A stretch of DNA of 16,554 bases from positions 1 to 16,554 of the forward strand of contig CALCSX010000120.1 of assembly GCA_937894165.1 (NCBI GenBank), given 5' to 3'. The notes under the pieces were generated by a model that saw nothing but the letters and a program-made list of their open reading frames with translations, searched no databases and was not told the DNA's origin. Origin of the DNA: an uncultured Saprospiraceae bacterium (lineage in GTDB: Bacteria > Bacteroidota > Bacteroidia > Chitinophagales > Saprospiraceae). Shown here piece by piece: positions 1 to 7,305 of the stretch. Position numbers and translations under genes: made by a program. The first letter of the stretch is position 1, and every line of letters starts with the position of its first letter.

Positions 1-751
1 TGCCCATTCTCATATTTTCCTTTTCCAGCTGATTTTTTTGCTGACTTGCGATATTGATTTTGTCGATAACAATCGGAATCACACCCAAGACTCTGGAAAT
101 CATGTTTGATTCAAAATATACTGCGAGGAAAGCAATGATTAGAAATATGAACCAAATATTTGCATAGAGTGTAGAGGAATAAGGCCTTAAATTCTCTGTC
201 TCTAATTGTTCTTTGCGTGAAAGTGCCTCCGGATCACCGGTTTCAAGAGCAGATTTATATTCACTAATTTCTTCTGTACTTAAAAAGTGGTATTCGAAAG
301 TAGGTCCGACATTTTGATACGCCAAATAAAGACTTATTACGCTTATTATAAACCAAATAATAGCAGTTCTGCGACCGAGCACGATACCGGTAATAAAAAG
401 TAAAATTACCGAAAATCCGTAATCCAAAAGCATACTAACAGCGATGTTTGGATTTGTGTGAACTATCAGGATGGCTAAAATCATCGCACTAACAATAGAA
501 AACCAAGCTGTGAGTTTATCTTTTCTTATAGAAGGCTGGGTTTTTTCAAAAAGTACTCTTAAATTATATATGAGAGAAGTGGTATTAATCAAAATGAGAA
601 TAGGGTAGAAAACCATATCTCGCGCGGGATCCGGAAGGCTACCAAAATTTATAAGCTGAATGGAAAGATGAAGTAAAAGCGAAGAAATAAAAACAGCATT
701 AACTGCGATAAGGATTTTTCGTTTAGTGTCTCTGCCTGGAGCAGCAAGCAT
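1..751 (-). CDS. Multipass membrane sensor protein, N-terminal part (C-terminal effector outside window)
   Basis: Reading the minus strand gives an open frame of about 250 codons that leaves the window at its left edge, so the C-terminal domain is missing. Six hydrophobic segments are visible at about residues 13-34, 47-63, 82-98, 106-125, 130-145 and 197-213. A 50-residue polar loop (146-196) lies before the last one. After TM6 a charged helix runs into LEKENMRMG, a coiled-coil linker of the kind that precedes SpoIIE-type PP2C phosphatase, nucleotide cyclase or kinase domains. The linker most resembles the SpoIIE-phosphatase class, but the effector is unseen and this is inference. I chose ATG at 751 because AAGGAGG sits 8 nt upstream. 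A GTG at 802, overlapping the upstream gene's stop by 11 nt, is in frame and is the only alternative, since a stop codon lies just before it. The tight junction suggests co-transcription with the acyltransferase-methyltransferase gene. Confidence 0.72.
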   Translation of the reverse strand, partial: MLAAPGRDTKRKILIAVNAVFISSLLLHLSIQLINFGSLPDPARDMVFYPILILINTTSLIYNLRVLFEKTQPSIRKDKLTAWFSIVSAMILAILIVHTNPNIAVSMLLDYGFSVILLFITGIVLGRRTAIIWFIISVISLYLAYQNVGPTFEYHFLSTEEISEYKSALETGDPEALSRKEQLETENLRPYSSTLYANIWFIFLIIAFLAVYFESNMISRVLGVIPIVIDKINIASQQKNQLEKENMRMG

Positions 752-791
752 GCCACTAGCCTCCTTCAGAACATCTAATTTGGGTCCTTGG

Positions 792-2234
792 TTATTCTTC
801 ACTTTTCACTTTTTTATAAATTTTAGTTTGGATTTCTATCGATATTAAATCATTATTATTTAAGTAATAAGATTCTGCTTCACCATATTGATCTTTAATT
901 TCATCTCTTTGACCCATAAAGGAGAACATTGCCCACATAGTCCATTTTCCTAGACTTAATGTGTTGCCTTCTAGCAAGGGCTTATTGTCATTACCTGTAT
1001 TTGTAGCGACGATGGTATGTTCTTCAAGTAAAGTAAATCCTGCCTGCTCTGTCAAATAATTCATTTCAAGCATGATTCTTCGGTTGCCCTCATAGATTTC
1101 TCTGTGCTTTTCAACCATATCGTTAATTATATCGGGTCCTTTAAAGGTGGTATCATTAACGTCAGTGATATAAAGAATGCCTTCATCTTTAAGAATTCTA
1201 TGAATTTCTCTTAATGCCAGGTAAGGATTTAACAAGTGAATAAATAAGAAACTTCCATTAATCAGGTCATACGAACCTTCTTTCAGCCCGGTCTCATAAA
1301 TGGAAGTATTCAACCATTTAAGTTTAGGATGGGAAAAGCTGGCATAAGTTATTAATTCATCGGATATATCGATACCGGTAAATACTCGGCCTTTGCTAAC
1401 CTCCATTTTGCTTAAATTAGCAATATAAACCCCCGGCCCACAACCTGCATCCATAATATTCTTAAGATCCTGCCGCGTTTGAAGAATTTGTTCCCAAATA
1501 TTTTGTTGCGTCAGGAAGAGCATTCTAGCCTGTGCAGAAAGTCGAGGCAATTCATCATGGAGTGATAGTGGTTGTAAATATCTATTTGTTGCGTCAGGTT
1601 CAAGTTGATATAAATCTTTTAGTGAAGGTGAGTTCAAAATATGGTGAGCAAGGTCGGGTAGATGCATGTTTTGTTTCTCTGCAAATAACAAGCTCGCATT
1701 TCGCATAGTTAGAGAAAGATTTTTCAATCTCCCAACATCGTTCATCACTAATACCACTGAAGGTTCACCATCTATATCCAGTTCATAAGAGATATTGAAA
1801 CCATACATGGATAAATACATATCTTTCAGTTCCCTATGAGAACCTATTAATACGGCAAACATTGTATCAGGCTGAAATAATTCGAAAAGACTTTTCATGG
1901 CGTGAGCCACCATAAAGGATCCTAACTTTTTTGATCTGTATTCCGGTAATTCCGCTCGTCTTGAATACTGAATAACATATGGTCTTTCACTTTTAATTCT
2001 TGCTTTTGCAAGGTAAGGATCATTTGAATGATATATAAAAAGACTAATAATCGATACTAAATTCTCATTATCAAAAAGTCCCAAATGTAGACCTTTAGGG
2101 TCTTCAGATGAATCAATCATAAATTCTTTCAGAGATTGTTCATCTACAAATACGCGTTTTCGTAAATTCCTGATAATTTCTTTATGGCTATTAAAATCAA
2201 GCCATTGTAACGAGAAATTAGGCTGTCCTGTCAT
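792..2234 (-). CDS. GNAT-type acyltransferase fused to class I SAM-dependent methyltransferase
   Basis: Two enzymes are joined in one 480-residue chain. Residues about 5-170 look like a GNAT fold of the LuxI/FeeM-like (N-acyl amino acid synthase) branch: RKRVFVDEQ at 25-33 matches the usual N-terminal signature, and ELPEYRSKKLG (95-105) fits the acyl-donor pyrophosphate loop. Residues about 225-400 are a class I methyltransferase: motif I DAGCGPG (262-268), the acidic SAM-ribose motif GIDIS (287-291), and a post-motif region YLALREIHRILK (338-349). The last 80 residues are unassigned. The likely role is acyl transfer to an amine plus methylation of the product or a precursor; the substrate is unknown. 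It is divergent from an aminolipid N-/O-acyltransferase pair, which supports a lipid or N-acyl amino acid role (inference). It appears to lead an operon with the membrane sensor downstream. Domain calls are fairly sure, the reaction is not. Confidence 0.8.
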   Translation of the reverse strand: MTGQPNFSLQWLDFNSHKEIIRNLRKRVFVDEQSLKEFMIDSSEDPKGLHLGLFDNENLVSIISLFIYHSNDPYLAKARIKSERPYVIQYSRRAELPEYRSKKLGSFMVAHAMKSLFELFQPDTMFAVLIGSHRELKDMYLSMYGFNISYELDIDGEPSVVLVMNDVGRLKNLSLTMRNASLLFAEKQNMHLPDLAHHILNSPSLKDLYQLEPDATNRYLQPLSLHDELPRLSAQARMLFLTQQNIWEQILQTRQDLKNIMDAGCGPGVYIANLSKMEVSKGRVFTGIDISDELITYASFSHPKLKWLNTSIYETGLKEGSYDLINGSFLFIHLLNPYLALREIHRILKDEGILYITDVNDTTFKGPDIINDMVEKHREIYEGNRRIMLEMNYLTEQAGFTLLEEHTIVATNTGNDNKPLLEGNTLSLGKWTMWAMFSFMGQRDEIKDQYGEAESYYLNNNDLISIEIQTKIYKKVKSEE

Positions 2235-2358
2235 CTGATATTAATTACAACAACTCAAAAAAAACATAATGTGTATCATTTATTTCAATTTGATGTATAA
2301 AACTTTATTAATGTAAGCATTTTACCAATTCCAAAATTTTCTACAACAGCCTAAAATG

Positions 2359-2366
2359 CAAAGATA
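2359..2366 (-). promoter_or_regulatory. Bacteroidota -7 box for the GNAT-methyltransferase operon
   Basis: On the minus strand the sequence reads TATCTTTGCA, a classic match to TAnnTTTG of the Bacteroidota primary sigma factor. It lies about 125 nt before the start codon at 2234. No clear TTG is found 17 nt upstream, so only half of the consensus is present. The implied 5' leader is over 100 nt. Confidence 0.5.
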
Positions 2367-2750
2367 CAATTTTTGAACTTTTTTTATAATTCTAAAAAGT
2401 TGCGGATCTTTCAAATACTCTTTAAAAGTTTTTTTATTCTAAAATTCCCACCTTCCGAAAAACAAAAATAAATTTATTTTCTTACTCAATAATAATAATC
2501 GCAATGTACTAATACTTCTACAAAATTTTATATTTTAAAAGGTAATTTCCTTTTAATTACAAGACTTTTATTCAAAGAATATTTATTATCACGCTTATTT
2601 TATTCTGTTGTATTACAATTATTGTTCCTAATTTATCAAGGAGTGCGATTTTTTCAAATTTACACTAAGAGCCAATAATTTCAAAAAACAATCAATTAAA
2701 GCCTTATCATTTATATTCAGCTCACCACTGAAATAAATACAATATGATTA

Positions 2751-2758
2751 TATATTTG
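2751..2758 (+). promoter_or_regulatory. Bacteroidota -7 box for the aminolipid acyltransferase pair
   Basis: TATATTTG fits TAnnTTTG exactly and ends 23 nt before the start codon at 2782, which would give a short leader. The -33 TTG element is not evident at the 17-nt spacing; the nearest resembling triplet is CTG at 2728. Position relative to the gene supports it. Confidence 0.5.
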
Positions 2759-2781
2759 TAGGAAAGTCGAGATTAGAAATA

Positions 2782-3636
2782 ATGAAGAAAAAGGAAAAGA
2801 AGTCATTTTCAGCAAATAAAAAATTCATCGACATCAGAGAGGTGATAAGGAAAAAAAACCCGAAGCTTATCAGATGGATGCCCGGCTTTCTTCTTCGATA
2901 TGTTAAGCGGATTCTGCATGAGGATGATTCCAATGAATTTATGCGAAAGTATGGCCATTTGTATGGTTTAGATTTCGTCAATATGATGATTGAAGATTTT
3001 GGAGTAAAAGTAAAGATTAATGGAGCCGAAAATATTCCATTAAAAAAATCTGTCATTTTCGTTTCCAATCATCCCTTAGGAGGCTTTGATGGGATTGCAT
3101 TGATGTTTGCGATTGGGCAATATAGAAAAGATATTCAATTTTTGGTAAATGATATATTATTGAATATCAAAAATTTAGAAGAATTATTTGTACCAATTAA
3201 TAAACATGGAGCTCAAGGTCGCGAAGCATTAAAAAGGATCGAGGCAACTTATGCCGGAGATTATGCCATCTTGCAATTTCCTGCGGGATTAGTGTCCAGA
3301 AAGTGTTCTGATGGGAAGGTTAGTGACTTGGAATGGAAAAAAAGTTTTGTTTCAAAAGCAAAAAAATATCAAAAAGACGTTATTCCTGTATTCATAGGGG
3401 GAAGAAATTCTAATTTTTTCTATAACTTGGCAAGGCTTAGGGAAAGGTTGGGTGTAAAAGCCAATTTAGAAATGTTTTATTTGGCCGATGAAATGTTTTC
3501 TCAGAAGGGAAAAGAGATAGAGATTACCTTCGGAGAGGAAATAAGTCATCACATCTTTGACGATTCTAAAACCGAAAACCAATGGGCAGAGTTGGTGAAG
3601 CAAAAAGTATACGGACTTAATCCGGGTAAGAATTAA
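2782..3636 (+). CDS. glsA: PlsC-type O-acyltransferase, probably lyso-aminolipid (glycine lipid) acyltransferase
   Basis: This is a 284-residue protein of the lysophosphatidic acid acyltransferase superfamily. The catalytic block is NHPLGGFDG (96-104), with His97 and Asp103 spaced HX5D as in the Bacteroidota 'NHPLGG' branch, rather than the HX4D of classical PlsC. FPAGLVSR (166-173) replaces the substrate-binding FPEG block, and VIPVFIGG (200-207) is the fourth block. The N-terminus is very basic and no clear membrane span is seen, so peripheral inner-membrane attachment is likely. It is followed 3 nt later by an OlsB/GlsB-like N-acyltransferase. In Bacteroides, GlsB N-acylates glycine with a 3-hydroxy fatty acid and GlsA adds the second acyl chain to the hydroxyl (established family knowledge). 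The gene name rests on this pairing; an ornithine- or other amino-acid-lipid role is the main alternative. Confidence 0.78.
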   Translation: MKKKEKKSFSANKKFIDIREVIRKKNPKLIRWMPGFLLRYVKRILHEDDSNEFMRKYGHLYGLDFVNMMIEDFGVKVKINGAENIPLKKSVIFVSNHPLGGFDGIALMFAIGQYRKDIQFLVNDILLNIKNLEELFVPINKHGAQGREALKRIEATYAGDYAILQFPAGLVSRKCSDGKVSDLEWKKSFVSKAKKYQKDVIPVFIGGRNSNFFYNLARLRERLGVKANLEMFYLADEMFSQKGKEIEITFGEEISHHIFDDSKTENQWAELVKQKVYGLNPGKN

Positions 3637-3639
3637 CGA

Positions 3640-4596
3640 ATGAAAGAAATTATAGAAGCTGTTGATAAAAATTTAATAATAAATGAATTAACGCCGGAAC
3701 GATTTCTCCGCCATACTAATAATGGAGGCAATCAAATTTATGTTGTGAATTATCACAATTCCCCCAATACTGTAAGAGAAATTGGTCGGTTGCGTGAAAT
3801 ATCATTTAGAGCTGCGGGTGGTGGTACAGGAATGGAAATAGATTTGGATTATCATGACACTTGTGAGAAATGCTATGATCAGTTAATAGCCTGGAGTCCT
3901 GAAAATGAGGAAATTATTGCAGCTTACAGACTTATTCGTTGCGATGAAGCCGGAAAGAGTGAGGAGGGCAATTTTGATTTGTCTACAATCCACCTATTCA
4001 AATTCTCCATCAATTTTATAAATAATTACCTCCCATATACTATTGAGTTGGGTAGATCATTTGTGCAACCCAAATATCAACCAATTAATAATAATAGGAA
4101 GGGAATCTTTTCTCTTGACAATTTGTGGGACGGTCTGGGGGGAGTGGTTTATCAAAATAAAGATATAAAATACCTCTTTGGGAAGGTAACCATGTATACG
4201 CACTATAATGTTGAAGGCAGGGATTTACTACTAAGTTTTATGCATTATTATTTTCCTGATCGGGAAGGATTAGTTTTGCCACATCAGCCCATAGTTTTGG
4301 AACATGATATGAGCAAAATGCAGGAGTTGTTTTACGATTTGGATTACAAAGAAGGTCATAAATTATTAAGTGCGCGATTGAGAGAACTGGGGGAGCATGT
4401 GCCACCATTAATTAATACTTATATGAACTTGTCGTCTACCATGAAAACATTTGGAACTGCTATCAATGACGAATTTGGTCAGGTTGAAGAAACCGGTATT
4501 TTGATAACTATTGATGATATATTTGAGGCAAAGAAGAAGAGGTATATTGAGTCTTATACTAAGTGTAGTAAGTATGATGAGCCTTGCGAGGATTGA
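3640..4596 (+). CDS. glsB: OlsB/GlsB-like amino acid N-acyltransferase (putative 'hemolysin' GNAT)
   Basis: This 318-residue protein belongs to the GNAT family (Acetyltransf_5) long mis-named hemolysin. Its members transfer a 3-hydroxyacyl chain from ACP to the amino group of glycine or ornithine, the first step of aminolipid synthesis. The signature LREISFRAAGGGTG (51-64) and the core strands with YDQLIAWSPENEEIIAAYRL (79-98) are typical, as is ELGRSFVQPKYQ (136-147), where the family binds the acyl-carrier. The C-terminal 120 residues extend beyond the GNAT core, as is usual in Bacteroidota homologues. It starts 3 nt after the O-acyltransferase stop, so one mRNA is expected. Substrate (glycine against ornithine) cannot be told from sequence; glycine is preferred because Bacteroidota pairs of this layout make glycine lipids. 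Confidence 0.8.
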   Translation: MKEIIEAVDKNLIINELTPERFLRHTNNGGNQIYVVNYHNSPNTVREIGRLREISFRAAGGGTGMEIDLDYHDTCEKCYDQLIAWSPENEEIIAAYRLIRCDEAGKSEEGNFDLSTIHLFKFSINFINNYLPYTIELGRSFVQPKYQPINNNRKGIFSLDNLWDGLGGVVYQNKDIKYLFGKVTMYTHYNVEGRDLLLSFMHYYFPDREGLVLPHQPIVLEHDMSKMQELFYDLDYKEGHKLLSARLRELGEHVPPLINTYMNLSSTMKTFGTAINDEFGQVEETGILITIDDIFEAKKKRYIESYTKCSKYDEPCED

Positions 4597-4656
4597 AATT
4601 TCAATAAAAATTACTAAGAGACCATTAATTTAAAATAAATAACCTTTCCTATAAAA

Positions 4657-4696
4657 TTTAAGAGGTCTAATCTCGATTGAGAATAGACCTCTTAAA
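4657..4696. terminator. Bidirectional hairpin terminator between convergent genes
   Basis: TTTAAGAGGTCTA (4657-4669) is perfectly complementary to TAGACCTCTTAAA (4684-4696), a 13-bp stem. The 14-nt loop itself contains TCTC...GAGA that can extend the stem. A- and T-rich flanks serve both strands. It lies between the convergent stops at 4596 and 4716. A separate perfect 14-bp palindrome, ATTGAAATTTCAAT, overlaps the upstream stop codon at 4592-4605. Confidence 0.85.
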
Positions 4697-4715
4697 ATTA
4701 ATTCAAAATAATTCT

Positions 4716-6155
4716 TTATTTCTGAACTGTAAATGTCTTTGAAATAACACCCGCCTTCGAATCGGTGATCGTAAGAATGTACATCCCGGATGGAAAATTA
4801 GATACATTTAGATTTTTTGTAAATTCTCCTACTATAGGATTTAATTCTGTTGAATTATACATCACTTTACCGCTAACATCACGAACTGAAAGATTATATG
4901 TGTCTGCAATTTCTGATTGAAAGGAAATATTTAGATTTTCGTTTGCTGGAACCGGATATATTAAAAGGTTTTCTACATATTCAGCTACTTGAGCTAATGA
5001 AGAAGTCGTACCTCTTGTAAAAGCAATTGAAATTTCAGAGCCAAATTCCTTCCCTTCATAAATTACAGTTCCGGTACTCGTCTGAAGTTGGATAAATCCA
5101 GTTCCTGTAAGACCATCACCCGCAGAATCGAAAATGGTAAACGTATAGCATTCTGAAGAAGAAATATTTCTGGTAAAAGAATAGGTTTGATTTGCCTCTA
5201 AATTATCAAGACGGTGGATTAGATCTCCCTTAGAATTTCTTAGTTCCAATCTATTTTGGTGACCATTTGCATCCGTTCTTAAAACAAATTTGCCAATAAC
5301 AGAAGGTATGAAATATTCAGGTTCTACAAACACAGTAATTTCTTTTTTATTTGCTTCCTCCGGTTCAGATCCCGGAATATAAACTTCTATGATCAAATCT
5401 TTTTTCTCAGAAAATTCTATTCCTGAGGTCACATTCAAAAATTCATAGGTTGGTAATTCTCCCTCCCATTGAATTATTTCCATACTTTCTCCTGAAGATT
5501 TATCAATTATATTCATTTCTAGGGCAGTTAGAGGTTCTGTGCCAAAGTTTTGAATTTTCATATCGATAACCAAGTCATTTCCACAAGTTATTCTTGCACC
5601 CTCATAATCAAGAACACTTATTTCTATTGGTTGCGTTGCTATCTTTCTGGCATTAAAGAAGTTGACTAGTTGACCGAAAGGAGCCGCTCCTACTTCTGTA
5701 ATCCTTCTACTTGGATGAATTCCATAAATAGTAGGGAAGTAGTTGATCTGATAAGCTGAAGCCACCCCGCCATTAGGCATGTTGATAATCGGGAAAGGTG
5801 TACCGGAAACCCAATCCCCCCACGTATTAGTGCCTTCGCCATGTAAATCATCTAATGAGGTAGAAACATCACCTTCAATAAAAAATACCATTGCTTCGTC
5901 ACTGCCATTAGGTCCATATGCATTGTAAAAATCTTTCATCGCAGTCGAATTGTGATAATTCCAGCAGGGTCCGCACCAGGTGGCAGAAAAAATCAGATAT
6001 ACAACCTTGCCTTCATTTAAATAATCATAAAGTGTATGACTATTTCCATCCAGATCGGTCATGGTCCAATTAGGAGCAATAGCATTCGTATTTAGCTGAG
6101 TAAATGCCATTTGACTGAAAGAGATCATTAGAATGGCTAGTAAAATTTTTTTCAT
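4716..6155 (-). CDS. Secreted thioredoxin-fold protein with type IX secretion C-terminal sorting domain
   Basis: This 479-residue exported protein begins with a typical signal peptide (residues 1-19: MKK, hydrophobic core, then AFTQ). Residues about 25-175 form a thioredoxin/TlpA-like domain with the active-site motif WCGPC (Trp60, Cys61, Cys64). A middle region of about 180-290 looks like a CARDB or Ig-like beta domain, followed by another beta-rich region to about 385. The last 80 residues (from about 398, LLIYPVPANENLNISF) match the type A T9SS sorting domain, with the terminal SGMYILTI...KTFTVQK pattern. It is predicted to cross the inner membrane by Sec and the outer membrane by the type IX system, then be released or anchored on the surface. 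Its redox substrate is unknown. It stands alone, with a terminator shared with the convergent neighbour. Confidence 0.88.
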   Translation of the reverse strand: MKKILLAILMISFSQMAFTQLNTNAIAPNWTMTDLDGNSHTLYDYLNEGKVVYLIFSATWCGPCWNYHNSTAMKDFYNAYGPNGSDEAMVFFIEGDVSTSLDDLHGEGTNTWGDWVSGTPFPIINMPNGGVASAYQINYFPTIYGIHPSRRITEVGAAPFGQLVNFFNARKIATQPIEISVLDYEGARITCGNDLVIDMKIQNFGTEPLTALEMNIIDKSSGESMEIIQWEGELPTYEFLNVTSGIEFSEKKDLIIEVYIPGSEPEEANKKEITVFVEPEYFIPSVIGKFVLRTDANGHQNRLELRNSKGDLIHRLDNLEANQTYSFTRNISSSECYTFTIFDSAGDGLTGTGFIQLQTSTGTVIYEGKEFGSEISIAFTRGTTSSLAQVAEYVENLLIYPVPANENLNISFQSEIADTYNLSVRDVSGKVMYNSTELNPIVGEFTKNLNVSNFPSGMYILTITDSKAGVISKTFTVQK

Positions 6156-6356
6156 TGTATGATGAATTTGGTTAAAGTAAAGTTTTTGATTTTCTTTATG
6201 GAATAAAATAATAGGCTATAAAATTAAAATAATTATCTGACATAACTAGTGATAAAACCAAATAAAGTATGATTTTGGGTCAAAATTTAGAACAATCACA
6301 GGATAAATTACAAAAGTTGGTTATATTATTAGTTAAATTAAGCAAAATAAAGAGGA

Positions 6357-7121
6357 ATGAGAATAGTAACTTATAATGTTAATGGCATAAGAGCTGCAAT
6401 AAATAAAGGGTTATTTGATTGGGTTGAGACTATACAGCCTGAAATTTTATGTATTCAAGAGACCAAAGCACAGCCCGAGCAAGTGGAGTTGGATTATTTT
6501 ACAGGAAATGGATACTCTGCTCATTGGCACTCAGCAGAGAAAAAAGGTTACAGTGGCGTTTTAACTTTATCCAAGATTCCGGTTGATCAGTGTATTTCAG
6601 GTTGCGGTTTTGAATTGTACGATAGTGAAGGGAGAATAATTCGAACGGATTATCAAAATTTCACCTTACTAAACTGTTACTTTCCCAGTGGGACCAGCGG
6701 TGAGATAAGGCAGGATGTGAAGATGCGCTTTTTAGAGGATTTCTATCAGTGGATCAAAACTATTGATATACCGTCCGGGAATTTGATTGTGGTAGGTGAT
6801 TATAATATTGCGCACACAGAAATTGATATCCATAACCCGGTAAGTAATAAAAACACTTCAGGATTTCTTCCCGAGGAGCGTGCTTGGATGAGCAAGTGGT
6901 TTGACAGTGGATTTATAGATGCTTACAGGTATTTAAATCCAAGCAAAGTGGAATATTCTTGGTGGTCCTATAGAGCGGGGGCTCGAAAGAACAATAAGGG
7001 ATGGAGGATAGATTATATTTCAGTATCGTCGGAATTAAAAGACAAATTAAAATCTTGTTATCATCTGGGAGATGCAATGCATTCTGATCATTGTCCCGTG
7101 TTTTTGGAGATAAATATCTAG
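6357..7121 (+). CDS. xth: Exodeoxyribonuclease III (AP endonuclease)
   Basis: This 254-residue protein has the usual length for the family and every expected motif. It cleaves DNA 5' of abasic sites and removes 3' blocking groups in base excision repair, in the cytoplasm. Visible residues are Asn7 in YNVNGIRAA, Glu35 in IQETKA for metal binding, Tyr108 in NCYFPSG, Asp148 and Asn150 in GDYNIAH, WSYRAGAR (203-210), Asp219 in RIDYIS, and the catalytic Asp244-His245 pair in SDHCPV. It starts 200 nt from the divergent secreted protein gene, and no clear TAnnTTTG box was found upstream. It stands as a single gene; the next plus-strand gene has its own promoter. The family assignment is secure, while the choice between the names xth and exoA is conventional. 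Confidence 0.95.
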   Translation: MRIVTYNVNGIRAAINKGLFDWVETIQPEILCIQETKAQPEQVELDYFTGNGYSAHWHSAEKKGYSGVLTLSKIPVDQCISGCGFELYDSEGRIIRTDYQNFTLLNCYFPSGTSGEIRQDVKMRFLEDFYQWIKTIDIPSGNLIVVGDYNIAHTEIDIHNPVSNKNTSGFLPEERAWMSKWFDSGFIDAYRYLNPSKVEYSWWSYRAGARKNNKGWRIDYISVSSELKDKLKSCYHLGDAMHSDHCPVFLEINI

Positions 7122-7132
7122 CTTCCTAACTT

Positions 7133-7175
7133 CAGTTATTTAAAATTATACTACTATAGTCTACAGTTATTTAAA
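7133..7175. repeat. Short direct repeat (2 x 12 bp)
   Basis: CAGTTATTTAAA occurs at 7133-7144 and again at 7164-7175, a 31-nt period, in the gap after the exonuclease III gene. There are only two copies and no function is evident. Confidence 0.5.
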
Positions 7176-7247
7176 TTCGTATAGTTTTCAGCGAGGCATT
7201 TTTGCTTTCGAGACGGATATAGCTGTATTTTACTGTTGGAGAATCAC

Positions 7248-7275
7248 TTGTACTCCTATTTTTTCCTTACCTTTG
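7248..7275 (+). promoter_or_regulatory. Bacteroidota promoter for the ABC-F gene
   Basis: TTG (7248-7250), 17 nt, then TACCTTTG (7268-7275) matches the Flavobacterium-type consensus TTG-N17-TAnnTTTG exactly. The start codon is at 7306, giving a leader of about 25 nt. This supports the GTG start used for the gene. Confidence 0.75.
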
Positions 7276-7305
7276 CAGCAATTTTAATAAGAAAAAGGGA
7301 AATCT

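Larger units (their letters stand above)
2235..2781. other. AT-rich divergent intergenic region
   Basis: This 547-nt stretch separates the divergent acyltransferase-methyltransferase gene and the aminolipid acyltransferase pair. It is strongly AT-rich, with short A and T runs and stop codons in all frames that I followed. I see no RNA gene or open frame of note. It carries one TAnnTTTG-type promoter box for each direction (listed separately). The central 370 nt between these boxes has no feature I can name. Confidence 0.6.
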
